Source: Actinomadura sp. HBU206391
Lineage (GTDB): Bacteria; Actinomycetota; Actinomycetes; Streptosporangiales; Streptosporangiaceae
Reading direction: 5' to 3'
Assembly (NCBI RefSeq): GCF_014323665.1
Contig: NZ_JABVEB010000013.1
Location: 22,413 to 86,412, forward strand
DNA: 64,000 nt
In this document: one piece after another, positions 17,500-25,450 of the stretch
Numbering within the stretch: the first letter of the stretch is position 1
How the letters are laid out: each line of letters opens with the position of its first letter
Translations under genes and position numbers: made by a program
Notes under the pieces: model-generated
Databases searched by the model: none
What the model saw: the letters and a program-made list of their open reading frames with translations, nothing else
Told to the model about the DNA's origin: nothing

Positions 17500-17807
17500 G
17501 GGACAACGACCCTTCTCTACTACGCGCGCCCGGCTGGCACTGCGCGGATACGCCGACGAGCGGGGCGCCGCATGGTCCGAGCCGACACGGGGCTGCTCCG
17601 GCGGTGACGCCGAGGCGAAAGCAGGCGGCGTGATGGCCGCATGGTATTGACAGGCCGTCTGTGCGTCAAGCGCACGATTGCTCGCTATGAGGTGCGTTGT
17701 ACGTCTTGCGCCCATCGGAACGATATGCGAGCATCTCCCGAAATGCATCGCGGCCAGGCCTGCGCCGACGTTTGGGCTGGTCAAGCCGCTGGGAGGTAGC
17801 GGAATAG
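17500..17807. promoter_or_regulatory. divergent promoter region of the catabolic island
   Basis: 308 nt between the leftward LLM operon and the rightward VOC operon. No gene is supported. It is slightly AT-richer from 17640 on. A GTGCG-TCAAG-CGCAC inverted repeat at 17661-17675 is the size of an IclR site and lies next to a TTGACA at 17647-17652 that has no convincing -10 partner. I assign it as the likely control region for both arms. Confidence 0.5.
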
Positions 17808-18764
17808 ATGGTAGCCACCACTCGAAGACATGGAACGCTGACGGGGCTGGACCACATCGGCATCGGTGTGTCGGACATGACGGCATCGCTGGCGTTCTAT
17901 GCCGAACTGGGGTTCACCGACGTCGCCTTCGACTACGCGGGACCACTGCCGGGGCTGAGCGGGGTCACCGGATACGACGGCACCGAAGCGCGTGTGGTGT
18001 TCCTCCGCACCCGTAACCCCACGGTGCTGGGCCGAGCGTCGATCAAGCTGGTGCAGATCACCGATCGGCCGTCGCCACCGGCCCCCGAGGGGCAGGCCTG
18101 GGGCGAGCCGGGGATCTGCGAAGTGTGCGTGCACGTCAACGGTCAGAGCGACTTCTATCGCGAGCTCGTCGCACGCGGGCACACCGGGCTGATGGAGCCC
18201 AACGAGGCCGACCTCCCGCCGTACGAGACCCACTGCGGCCTGTCCTACGTCGCCGATCCCGACGGCGCCAAGATCGAGCTCATCGAGTGGTCGACGCTCG
18301 AAGCCGGCTGGCCGGTCGAGCCAGGCCCGCAGGGCGTCAACCACGTCGCGTTCGGCGTGGCCGACATCGAGCGCACGCGAAGCTTCTACCAGGGGCTCGG
18401 CTTCACCGGGCAGCTGTTCGAGTCCGACGGGTACTTCGAGCCGATGCACCCGTGGTTTCACCCCCGCACTCCGCCGCGCCAGCGGATGATGCTGCTCACC
18501 AGCCCGCTCGGCGGCGCGCTCGAGCCCGTACAGCACTATCCGCCGTCGCCCGACATGCGCGGCGAGTGGGGCCACCTCGGCACCTTCGAGTTCGCCGTGG
18601 GCGCGCGGTGCATCGACAGCGCCATCGAGCACCTGGCCGCCGGCGACATCGCGCTCGTCGGCGAACCGGCCACGATCGACCTCGGAGACGGGGCCACCTG
18701 GCGCTACGCGTACTTCAAGGATCCCGACGACCTGTACGTCTGCGTCACGGAGGTTCGCGCGTGA
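17808..18764 (+). CDS. two-domain VOC protein, dioxygenase-like
   Basis: 318 residues consisting of two VOC modules: the first opens LTGLDHIGIGVSDMTASLAFYAELGF (His16) and ends AKIELIEWS; the second opens GVNHVAFGVADIERTRSFYQGLGF and ends KDPDDLYVCVTE. This two-module plan is that of extradiol dioxygenases and related Fe(II) enzymes, but family membership alone does not prove oxygenase activity. GGGAGGT precedes the ATG. Its stop overlaps the ABC ATPase start (GTGA), tying it to amino-acid uptake. It is the first gene of the eight-gene rightward operon. Confidence 0.85.
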   Translation: MVATTRRHGTLTGLDHIGIGVSDMTASLAFYAELGFTDVAFDYAGPLPGLSGVTGYDGTEARVVFLRTRNPTVLGRASIKLVQITDRPSPPAPEGQAWGEPGICEVCVHVNGQSDFYRELVARGHTGLMEPNEADLPPYETHCGLSYVADPDGAKIELIEWSTLEAGWPVEPGPQGVNHVAFGVADIERTRSFYQGLGFTGQLFESDGYFEPMHPWFHPRTPPRQRMMLLTSPLGGALEPVQHYPPSPDMRGEWGHLGTFEFAVGARCIDSAIEHLAAGDIALVGEPATIDLGDGATWRYAYFKDPDDLYVCVTEVRA

Positions 18765-19549
18765 GCGCTCTGGAGAAGACGGCCGCCGTTGAAGAGACGA
18801 CGCCGATCGTCGCGCTGCGCGACCTCCGCAAGTCGTTCGGCGACCTCGAGGTGCTGCGCGGCATCGACCTGGACGTCTTCGCCGGCGAGCACGTGGTGAT
18901 CTTCGGGCCGTCCGGCTCGGGCAAGTCCACCGTGCTGCGCAGCATCAACCTCCTGGAGCCGCCGACCTCGGGATCGCTCAAGGTCGCGGGCGTCGAGTAC
19001 GGCCCAGGCCGGCCGGGCGAGCGCGTCGAGCGCCGGGGGAAGGCGCTGGATCTGCGCCGCACCGTCGGGATGGTGTTCCAGCAGTTCAACCTGTTCCCGC
19101 ACCTGACCGCGCTCGACAACGTGGCGCTGCCGCTGCGGTCGGTACGCGGCCTCAAGCGGGGCGACGCCCAGCTGAAATCCGCCGAGGCACTGCGCCGGGT
19201 GGGGCTGCTGCAGCGAGCGGGCCACTACCCGCAGCAACTGTCCGGGGGGCAGCAGCAACGCGTCGCCATCGCCCGCGCCCTGGCCCTCGATCCCGAGGTG
19301 ATGCTCTTCGACGAGCCGACCTCGGCCCTGGACCCGGAACTGGTGGGTGAAGTGCTCAAGACGATGCGAGAGGTCGCCTTGGACGGAATGACGATGGTCG
19401 TGGTCACCCACGAGCTCGGCTTCGCGAAGGAGATCGGGGACCTGAACGTGTTCATGGAGGACGGCGTGGTCGTCGAGAGCGGGCCTCGCGGGTTCTTTGA
19501 GAACTGCACCAGTCCCCGCGCCCGCGAGTTCATCCTGGCGGTGCGCTGA
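18761..19549 (+). CDS. polar amino-acid ABC transporter ATP-binding protein
   Basis: 262 residues of the GlnQ/HisP type: Walker A GPSGSGKST, Q-loop MVFQQFNLFPHLTALDNV, signature LSGGQQQR, Walker B VMLFDEPTSALDPE, H-loop VTHELGFA. The start GTG overlaps the VOC stop and has GGAGG upstream. It energises import through the permease encoded immediately downstream (TGATG overlap). The interior segment VEYGPGRPGERVERRGKALD is an insertion common in this subfamily. Confidence 0.92.
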   Translation: MSALEKTAAVEETTPIVALRDLRKSFGDLEVLRGIDLDVFAGEHVVIFGPSGSGKSTVLRSINLLEPPTSGSLKVAGVEYGPGRPGERVERRGKALDLRRTVGMVFQQFNLFPHLTALDNVALPLRSVRGLKRGDAQLKSAEALRRVGLLQRAGHYPQQLSGGQQQRVAIARALALDPEVMLFDEPTSALDPELVGEVLKTMREVALDGMTMVVVTHELGFAKEIGDLNVFMEDGVVVESGPRGFFENCTSPRAREFILAVR

Positions 19550-20277
19550 TGTACGACTGGGGACTCATCTGGGACAACCACAGCGCCCTGCTGAACGGCC
19601 TGCTGGTCGCCCTGAAGGTGTCGCTGTGCGCCGTGGTCATCTCGATCGCCGGCGGTCTGTTGCTCGCCATCATGCGGTTGGCGCGACAGCCCTTCTCCTT
19701 CATCGCGGCCGTCTACATCAACGTCTTCCGGGGCGTCCCGGCCCTGGTCAGCGTGATCTGGGTGTACTTCGGCGTCTCGTTGCTGCTGGGCGTGGACTTC
19801 AGCGTCTTCCAGGCCGGGGTGATCGCCCTGTCGTTGCTCTACAGCGCGTTCATGGCGGAGATCTTCCGGTCGGCGCTCAGCGCCATCCCGGCCGGGCACC
19901 GTGAGGCGGGACAGGCCCTCGGCATGCGGCCGATCCGCGTGTTCTTCTCGGTCGTCCTGCCCCAGGCGGTCAAGATCGCGTTGCCGAACATCGGCAGCAT
20001 GTACATCGGCATGGTGAAGGACACGTCCACCTTCACGGTCATCGGTCTGCTCGAGGTCGTCCGGGTCACCCAGAACGTGGTCTCGCAGACCTTCCAGCCG
20101 TTCGTGCTCTACACGGCGGCCGCTGCGATCTACGTGCTCGCGGCGTTCGTCATCGACCTGGTGTTCCGGCTCATCGAAGGGGCCTACGCCAGCCCGCCCA
20201 GCGGGGCGGTGTCCCGGCTCCTGCGCTCGCGTCAGCAGCGCCGCATCAAGCAGCTCATGGTCGACCTCGGCTCATGA
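19549..20277 (+). CDS. polar amino-acid ABC transporter permease
   Basis: 242 residues and five to six membrane segments. The HisMQ-type coupling motif is EIFRSALSAIPAGHREAGQALGMRPIRVFFSVVLPQAVKIALP, and NVFRGVPALVSVIWVYFG is also family-typical. Only one permease gene is present, so it probably forms a homodimer. The start codon shares its A with the preceding stop. A 50-nt gap separates it from the binding-protein gene. Confidence 0.92.
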   Translation: MYDWGLIWDNHSALLNGLLVALKVSLCAVVISIAGGLLLAIMRLARQPFSFIAAVYINVFRGVPALVSVIWVYFGVSLLLGVDFSVFQAGVIALSLLYSAFMAEIFRSALSAIPAGHREAGQALGMRPIRVFFSVVLPQAVKIALPNIGSMYIGMVKDTSTFTVIGLLEVVRVTQNVVSQTFQPFVLYTAAAAIYVLAAFVIDLVFRLIEGAYASPPSGAVSRLLRSRQQRRIKQLMVDLGS

Positions 20278-20327
20278 GGCTCCACCCCCTCCCAACCTCG
20301 CCTTTTCAGCATCGAAAGAGGAAACCC

Positions 20328-21185
20328 GTGCCCAGAAGCATGAAGTCATGGTCGGCGGTGAGGCGCACCGCTCTGGCGGGCGTCGCCGTCGTGTCCGCCC
20401 TGGTCCTCGCGGCGTGCGGCGGGTCAGATTCCTCCGGCGGCGGCAGTGGCGGCGACGACGCCGGCCTCAACAAGGCCGGGACGCTCACCGTGGGGATGAA
20501 CCTGCAGTTCAAGCCGGAGATGTACCTGGACGCGGCCGGCAAGCCGGCCGGCTACGACGTCGACCTGCTCAACAAGCTGGCCACCGAGCTGGGCGTCAAG
20601 CTCAACATCCAGAACCTCGACTTCAACGGCCTGATCCCCGGCCTGCAGAGCAAGAAGTTCGACATGGTCTCGGTCGGTTTCTCTGCGACCGAGGAGCGCA
20701 AGAAGGTCATCGACTTCACCCGGGCCTACGTTCCGTACACCAGCGTGCTGGCGGTCGGGCAGAACGACACCTCGCCCGCGACGGTCGACAGCTACAACGC
20801 CAAGGGCAAGACCATCACGGCGCTGCAGGGCTCCACCGGTGAGCAGCTGGCCAAGAAGTCGTTCCCGCAGGCCAAGGTGAGCAGCTTCAGCGACCAGAAC
20901 GCCGCACTGCTCCAGGTGGCGACGGGCCGTGCCCAGGGCAGCGTGGTCGAGGACTACATCCTGGCGCAGTACCAGAAGAGCAACCCGAACCAGGTGAAGA
21001 AGGCCGCTCTGCCGCAGCCCCTCGACCTGTCCTACGGCGCGTGGGCCGTGCAGAAGGGCAACAGCACGCTGCGGACGAAGCTCGACGCCTTCCTGTGCAA
21101 GGCGCAGAAGGACGGCACCCTCGCCGAGCTGTACAAGAAGGACTTCGAGGTGTCGGAGTTCCCGGCCATGCCGGAGGGCTGCTGA
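20328..21185 (+). CDS. amino-acid ABC transporter substrate-binding lipoprotein
   Basis: 285 residues. A basic, hydrophobic signal (KSWSAVRRTALAGVAVVSALVL) ends in lipobox LAAC with Cys30, followed by a Ser/Gly linker and the periplasmic-binding SBP_bac_3 fold: LTVGMNLQFKPEMYLDAAGKPAGYDVDLLNKLATELGVKL. GAGG precedes the GTG start. It captures the cluster's substrate outside the cell. The family binds cationic or polar amino acids and opines, consistent with the downstream dehydrogenase. It carries no aromatic-rich tag that would allow a ligand guess. Confidence 0.92.
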   Translation: MPRSMKSWSAVRRTALAGVAVVSALVLAACGGSDSSGGGSGGDDAGLNKAGTLTVGMNLQFKPEMYLDAAGKPAGYDVDLLNKLATELGVKLNIQNLDFNGLIPGLQSKKFDMVSVGFSATEERKKVIDFTRAYVPYTSVLAVGQNDTSPATVDSYNAKGKTITALQGSTGEQLAKKSFPQAKVSSFSDQNAALLQVATGRAQGSVVEDYILAQYQKSNPNQVKKAALPQPLDLSYGAWAVQKGNSTLRTKLDAFLCKAQKDGTLAELYKKDFEVSEFPAMPEGC

Positions 21186-21188
21186 GCG

Positions 21189-22766
21189 GTGGTAGCCAGC
21201 TACCTGGATCCTGACCTCCTCGTGGTCGGAGGCGGTCCGGCGGGCATCTCAGCCGCCCTGGCGGCGAGCAGGGCGGGTCTGAACGTCCTGCTCGCCGACG
21301 AGCGCCCGACCCTTGGTGGCCAGATCTACAAGCAGCCGGGCCCGGGCTTCACGGTCACGGACCCGGCTGCGATGGACCGCCAGTTCCGGTACGGCAGATC
21401 CCTGATCGAGTCCCTCGACGGCACCGGCGTCGCCGTGCGGCTGCGCACGAGCGTCGTCGCCGTCGAGGGACGGCGGGCGGTGCTGGTCACCGAGGGATCC
21501 GCCGCGCACACCGTGACGGCACAGCGGATGGTCCTCGCGCCCGGGGCACACGACCGGCCTGTCGCCTTCCCCGGCTGGACCCTGCCCGGAGTGATCACTG
21601 CGGGCGGGCTGCAGACCCTGGCGAAGACCCAGCGTGTGCTGCCGGGCGAGCGGATGCTGTTCGCCGGCTCCGGCCCGGTCGCGCTGGCGTTCCCCGCCCA
21701 GCTGGGCCACTACGGCGCGCACATCGTGGCCGCGCTGGAGGCGGGGCCGGCCCCGCGGCCCGCGGACTTCCTCGCCATCGCACGAGCCGCTCGCGGCAAC
21801 ACCGCGCTCCTGCGCGATGCCGCCCGCTACCGGAGCCTGCTGCTGAGGCACCGCATCCCGCTGCGGTACGGACGGATCGTCGTGCGCGCGGAGGGCGACG
21901 GCAGGGTCGAACGGGTCGTGCACGCGGCGGTCGACACGGACTGGCGGGTCATCCCCGGCACCGAGCAGAGCGTCGACGTCGATGTGCTCTGCGTCGGGTA
22001 CGGGTTCGTCCCGTCGCTGGAGCTCATGCGGCTGGTGGGCTGCGACTTCGACTACCAGGAGGACCTCGGCGGGCATGTCGTGCACCGCGACGAGTGGCAC
22101 CGCACGACCGTCGACGGCGTCTATGCCGCCGGCGACGGCGCCGGCGTCGAGGGGTCGTTCGTCGCGATCGACGAGGGCCGCATCGCCGGTCTCGCCGCCG
22201 CGATGGACGCCGGCGTGATCGGTGCGGACGATGCCGTCGCCGAGGCGGCGCCCGCCCGGCACCGGCTGGCCCGCCGCCGCGCGCTGAACGCCGCGACCAC
22301 CCGGCTGTACCGCGTGGGCCCCGGCATCTTCGAACTGTCCACCGACGACACGGTGATCTGCCGGTGCGAGGCCGTCCGCCAGCGCGACCTGGCGCCCGCG
22401 ATCGACTCGACCGACGACGTCAACGTGGTGAAGGCCTTCACCCGGGCCGGCATGGGCCTGTGCCAGGGCAAGAACTGCCAGCGCCAGGTGGCCTCGCTCA
22501 TCGCCCGACGGCACGGCCGCCCGGTCGCGGACATCGCACCTGCCACGCCGCGCATGCCGGTACGGCCGGTGCCGATCAGCGCGCTGGCCGACCACTCGAT
22601 CGTGGGACCGACTCTGTTCCTCGCCGACGACGCCGTACCGGAAGACGCCGCATCGGTCGGCCCCGCATCGGTCGGCACCGCATCGGATGACGCCGCACCG
22701 GTCGGCACCGGGTCAGATGACACCGGATCGGCCGGCACCACGGCAGAGGGAACGGGGGAGCCGTGA
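21189..22766 (+). CDS. FAD/NAD-type dehydrogenase alpha subunit with BFD-like [2Fe-2S] domain
   Basis: 525 residues. The N-terminal dinucleotide fold VVGGGPAGISAALAASRAGL is followed by ADERPTLGGQIYKQPG, a second nucleotide motif in RMLFAGSGPVALAF, and GVYAAGDGAGVEG. A BFD-like [2Fe-2S] domain at about 390-430 supplies CRC and CQGKNC cysteines. This arrangement matches HcnB, the OoxA/NoxA opine oxidase subunit and the alpha subunit of heteromeric D-hydroxyproline dehydrogenase. The C-terminal 60 residues are an Asp/Ser/Thr/Gly/Ala low-complexity tail not expected in the family. The GTG start lies 3 nt after the binding-protein stop. Confidence 0.88.
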   Translation: MVASYLDPDLLVVGGGPAGISAALAASRAGLNVLLADERPTLGGQIYKQPGPGFTVTDPAAMDRQFRYGRSLIESLDGTGVAVRLRTSVVAVEGRRAVLVTEGSAAHTVTAQRMVLAPGAHDRPVAFPGWTLPGVITAGGLQTLAKTQRVLPGERMLFAGSGPVALAFPAQLGHYGAHIVAALEAGPAPRPADFLAIARAARGNTALLRDAARYRSLLLRHRIPLRYGRIVVRAEGDGRVERVVHAAVDTDWRVIPGTEQSVDVDVLCVGYGFVPSLELMRLVGCDFDYQEDLGGHVVHRDEWHRTTVDGVYAAGDGAGVEGSFVAIDEGRIAGLAAAMDAGVIGADDAVAEAAPARHRLARRRALNAATTRLYRVGPGIFELSTDDTVICRCEAVRQRDLAPAIDSTDDVNVVKAFTRAGMGLCQGKNCQRQVASLIARRHGRPVADIAPATPRMPVRPVPISALADHSIVGPTLFLADDAVPEDAASVGPASVGTASDDAAPVGTGSDDTGSAGTTAEGTGEP

Positions 22767-23995
22767 CCGACGCACTAGCCACCCAGCGCTGGGTGCCCGC
22801 GGAGAGCAGCCGCGCACCGCTGCCGTCGAGCACCGACGTGCTCGTCGTCGGTGGCGGCATCGCGGGTGCGGCGATGGCCTACCACCTGGCCAAGGCCGGT
22901 GTGGAGGTCACGCTCGTGGAGCGGGGCGAGCTCAACCGCGAGGCGTCCGGAACCAACGCCGGCAGCTTCCATCTGCAGCTGGCCATCCACCAGCTGTCCG
23001 GCCAGGGCGCCGCGGCCGACCGTGAGCGGCTGCTGGCCGAGGCCAGGCTGAGCCTGAAGGCGTTCGCGGTATGGCAGGAGCTCGGAGCGGAACTCGACGC
23101 CCCGCTCGACGTCCACCTGACCGGTGGATGGATGGTCGCCGAGACCCCGGAGCAACTGCGGACACTGCGTGACAAGTACGAGCTGGAGCAGCTCGCCGGG
23201 ATCGAGACCGAGGTCGTCACCGGCGACGAGCTGCGGCAGCGTGCCCCGTTCCTGTCCGACACCGTCATCGGCGCGACCTACTGCCCGCTCGAAGGGCACG
23301 CCAATCCGCTGATCGTGGCGCCGCTGTACGCGCTGCGCGCCTCGCAGCACGGGGCCGTGATCCGCACCCATACCGAGGTGCTGGGCATCGACGTGACCGC
23401 GGCGACCGGCGCCCGGCGGTTCACCGTGCACACCGACGCCGGCTCGATCGACGCCCACCGCGTCGTCGACTGCGCGGGCGCCTGGGCCGGTGAGCTGGCC
23501 GCGATGGTGGGCCTGCGGCTGCCCGTGCGCAGCGAGGGTCTGCACGTCAACGTGACCGAGCCCCGACCCCGGCTGCTCACGCCCATGGTGCAGCACATCG
23601 GCCGCCGGCTGACGCTCAAGCAGACCGAGCAGAACACGTTCATCATCGGCGGAGGCTGGCCCTCGCCCGCCGCCCCGCGCCCCGAGCGCTATCCGACGAG
23701 CTGGCACAGCGCGGCGGGCAGCACGGCGGTGGCGGTGTCGGTCGTGCCCGCGCTCGCGGACGTCCGGGTGGTGCGCACCTGGTCCGGCGTGATCGTGTTC
23801 ACCGACGACTTCTCGCCCGTCGTCGGCGAGTCGGTCCGGGTGCCCGGATTCCACGCCTGTGTCTCGTCGACCGGCTTCACCTTCAGCCCGCTGCTCGCCC
23901 ACCGACTGGCCGAGCACATGGTCGCGCCGTCGGCGTCCCGGCGCTTTCCCGAGAGGTACGCGCTCGACCGCGCGACGCCCGGCACCACGTCCTGA
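22763..23995 (+). CDS. FAD-dependent dehydrogenase beta subunit, DAO family
   Basis: 410 residues with the D-amino-acid/sarcosine oxidase fold: STDVLVVGGGIAGAAMAYHLAKAGVEVTLVERGELNREASGTNAG, then VDCAGAWAGELAAM and the terminal SSTGFTFSPLLAHRLAEHMV. It should be the catalytic subunit that removes hydride from an amine carbon, as HcnC, OoxB or the beta subunit of D-hydroxyproline dehydrogenase do. GTGA overlap with the alpha-subunit gene shows translational coupling. The gamma subunit is encoded one gene further on. Confidence 0.88.
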   Translation: MTDALATQRWVPAESSRAPLPSSTDVLVVGGGIAGAAMAYHLAKAGVEVTLVERGELNREASGTNAGSFHLQLAIHQLSGQGAAADRERLLAEARLSLKAFAVWQELGAELDAPLDVHLTGGWMVAETPEQLRTLRDKYELEQLAGIETEVVTGDELRQRAPFLSDTVIGATYCPLEGHANPLIVAPLYALRASQHGAVIRTHTEVLGIDVTAATGARRFTVHTDAGSIDAHRVVDCAGAWAGELAAMVGLRLPVRSEGLHVNVTEPRPRLLTPMVQHIGRRLTLKQTEQNTFIIGGGWPSPAAPRPERYPTSWHSAAGSTAVAVSVVPALADVRVVRTWSGVIVFTDDFSPVVGESVRVPGFHACVSSTGFTFSPLLAHRLAEHMVAPSASRRFPERYALDRATPGTTS

Positions 23996-24007
23996 TTGGA
24001 GAGGTTC

Positions 24008-24949
24008 ATGGACCGCAACGATGTCGACTGGCAGGGGTACTTCCCGGCCTTCGTCACCCCCTTCACCGAGTCGGGCGACCTCGACCTCGACACCCTCCGT
24101 GCGCTGGTGGACCACTACGCGGCCGAGGGCATGCACGGCATCGTGGTCAACGGAACGTGCGGCGAGTGGTTCTCGCAGACGGCGCAGGAGCGCCGCGCGG
24201 TCGCCGAGACCGCCGTCGCGCAGACGGCCGGGCGGATGCGCGTGCTCGTGGGCTGCACCGCCTACACCGCCAAGGAGACCGCCGAGTTCGCCCGCCACGC
24301 GCTCGCGGCGGGTGCCGACGGCGTGCTCGCGTCGCCGCCCCCGTACGCCAAGCTGTTCCCCGACGAGGTGATCGAGTTCTACCGGGACCTCGACGCGGCG
24401 GTCGAGGGGCCGATCGCGGTCTACAACTGGCCGCACGGCAGCGGTGTCGACATCGGCACCGACCTCGCCGACCGGCTCGCCGACATCGACCAGATCGTCG
24501 CCATCAAGGACAGCACTCCCGACGCCGACCAGTTCTTCGAGACCTCGCGCCGCGTGCGCGACCGGGTGCGGGTCTTCGGGCCCTACATGAGTGTCCGGGG
24601 GCTCGAGGTGCTGCGAACCGAGGGCGGGGACGGCACCGTCGGCGGTGGCTCCCTGCACGGGCGTCCCGACCCCGAGTTCTGGGAGTCGTACTGGCGCGGT
24701 GACTACGACGGCCCGCGCGCCCACGCGGTGGCGGGGGACCGGCTCTTCCCCAAGCTCTGGCTGCCCGGTGGCTGGGCGGGCAAGTACGGCGCGTACCAGA
24801 GCCAGCTGAAGGCGCTGATGACGATGCTCGGCCAGCCGGCCGGACATGTCCGCCGGCCGCGCCTGCCCGTGACCGACCCGGCGAGCCTGCGCAGCATGCG
24901 CGCCGTGCTCGTCGAGGAGGGTCTGCTGCCGGAGGTGGCCGAGTCGTGA
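24008..24949 (+). CDS. dihydrodipicolinate synthase (DHDPS) family lyase/deaminase
   Basis: 313 residues, TIM barrel. The Schiff-base lysine is Lys167 in VAIKDST and the partner tyrosine is Tyr139 in AVYNWP. The carboxylate-binding loop reads GTCGE (49-53) in place of the DHDPS GTTGE. Family members are aldolases, dehydratases or deaminases of 2-oxo acids. Next to a heteromeric imino/amino acid dehydrogenase, the best precedent is pyrroline-4-hydroxy-2-carboxylate deaminase of hydroxyproline catabolism. ATG 24008 has GGAGAG upstream; a TTG four codons earlier would lack spacing. It lies between the beta and gamma subunit genes. Confidence 0.85.
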   Translation: MDRNDVDWQGYFPAFVTPFTESGDLDLDTLRALVDHYAAEGMHGIVVNGTCGEWFSQTAQERRAVAETAVAQTAGRMRVLVGCTAYTAKETAEFARHALAAGADGVLASPPPYAKLFPDEVIEFYRDLDAAVEGPIAVYNWPHGSGVDIGTDLADRLADIDQIVAIKDSTPDADQFFETSRRVRDRVRVFGPYMSVRGLEVLRTEGGDGTVGGGSLHGRPDPEFWESYWRGDYDGPRAHAVAGDRLFPKLWLPGGWAGKYGAYQSQLKALMTMLGQPAGHVRRPRLPVTDPASLRSMRAVLVEEGLLPEVAES

Positions 24950-25305
24950 CGATCAGACGGCCCCGGCTCGCGGCGGGGCGGGGCCTCGAACGCGGGCCGG
25001 CGGTGACCATCACGGTCGACGGCCGGCCCACACCGGCCTACCTGGGCGAGAGCGTGGCGGCGGCGCTGATGGCCGACGGCGATCTGTCCACCCGGACGGC
25101 CCTGGACGGCGAGCCGCGCGGCCTGTTCTGCGGCATGGGCGTGTGCTTCGACTGCCTGGTGATCGTCGACGGCGTGGCCGGGACCCGGGCCTGCGTCACA
25201 TGGGTCCGCGACGGCATGGACGTCGCCCGCCAGGACCATCCGGGGCTGCGCCGCGAGAGCGCCGAGGCATCCGGCGATGGCCCAGGCCGTGCGTCCGACG
25301 GCTGA
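24946..25305 (+). CDS. [2Fe-2S] gamma subunit of the heteromeric dehydrogenase
   Basis: 119 residues with a plant-ferredoxin-like fold: VDGRPTPAYLGESVAAALMADG, then cysteines in LFCGMGVCFDCLV and a distal ACVTW. The C-x4-C-x2-C...C pattern is that of HcnA, the small opine-oxidase subunit and the gamma subunit of D-hydroxyproline dehydrogenase. It passes electrons between the two flavin subunits and an acceptor. The start overlaps the DHDPS-family stop (GTGA). The N-terminus MTIRRPRLAAGRGLERGPAV is basic and does not look like a signal peptide. It is the last gene of the operon. Confidence 0.87.
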   Translation: MTIRRPRLAAGRGLERGPAVTITVDGRPTPAYLGESVAAALMADGDLSTRTALDGEPRGLFCGMGVCFDCLVIVDGVAGTRACVTWVRDGMDVARQDHPGLRRESAEASGDGPGRASDG

Positions 25306-25403
25306 GCCCGACGGCACCCGAGCCGCCGGGCGTCCCGGCGTACCGGCGGCAGCGCCGGCGCACGGTTCGGGCGCCGGCCCGCCGGGCGTTCTGGCCGTGG
25401 GGG

Positions 25404-25436
25404 CGGCCGCCGAGCCGGCGGGCGTCTCGGCGGCCG
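25404..25436. terminator. hairpin terminator between convergent units
   Basis: Arms 25404-25414 and 25426-25436 are perfect 11-bp complements around an 11-nt loop, in the 145-nt gap between the [2Fe-2S] subunit gene (plus) and the aldehyde dehydrogenase gene (minus). It should work in both directions. Confidence 0.6.
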
Positions 25437-25450
25437 GAGCGGACGGCGGG

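Noticed and set aside
22775..24847. 690-codon minus-strand frame across the dehydrogenase beta and DHDPS-family genes
   Set aside because: It spans two well-supported plus-strand genes, has His/Gly/Val/Arg-rich random composition, and no ribosome site or domain.
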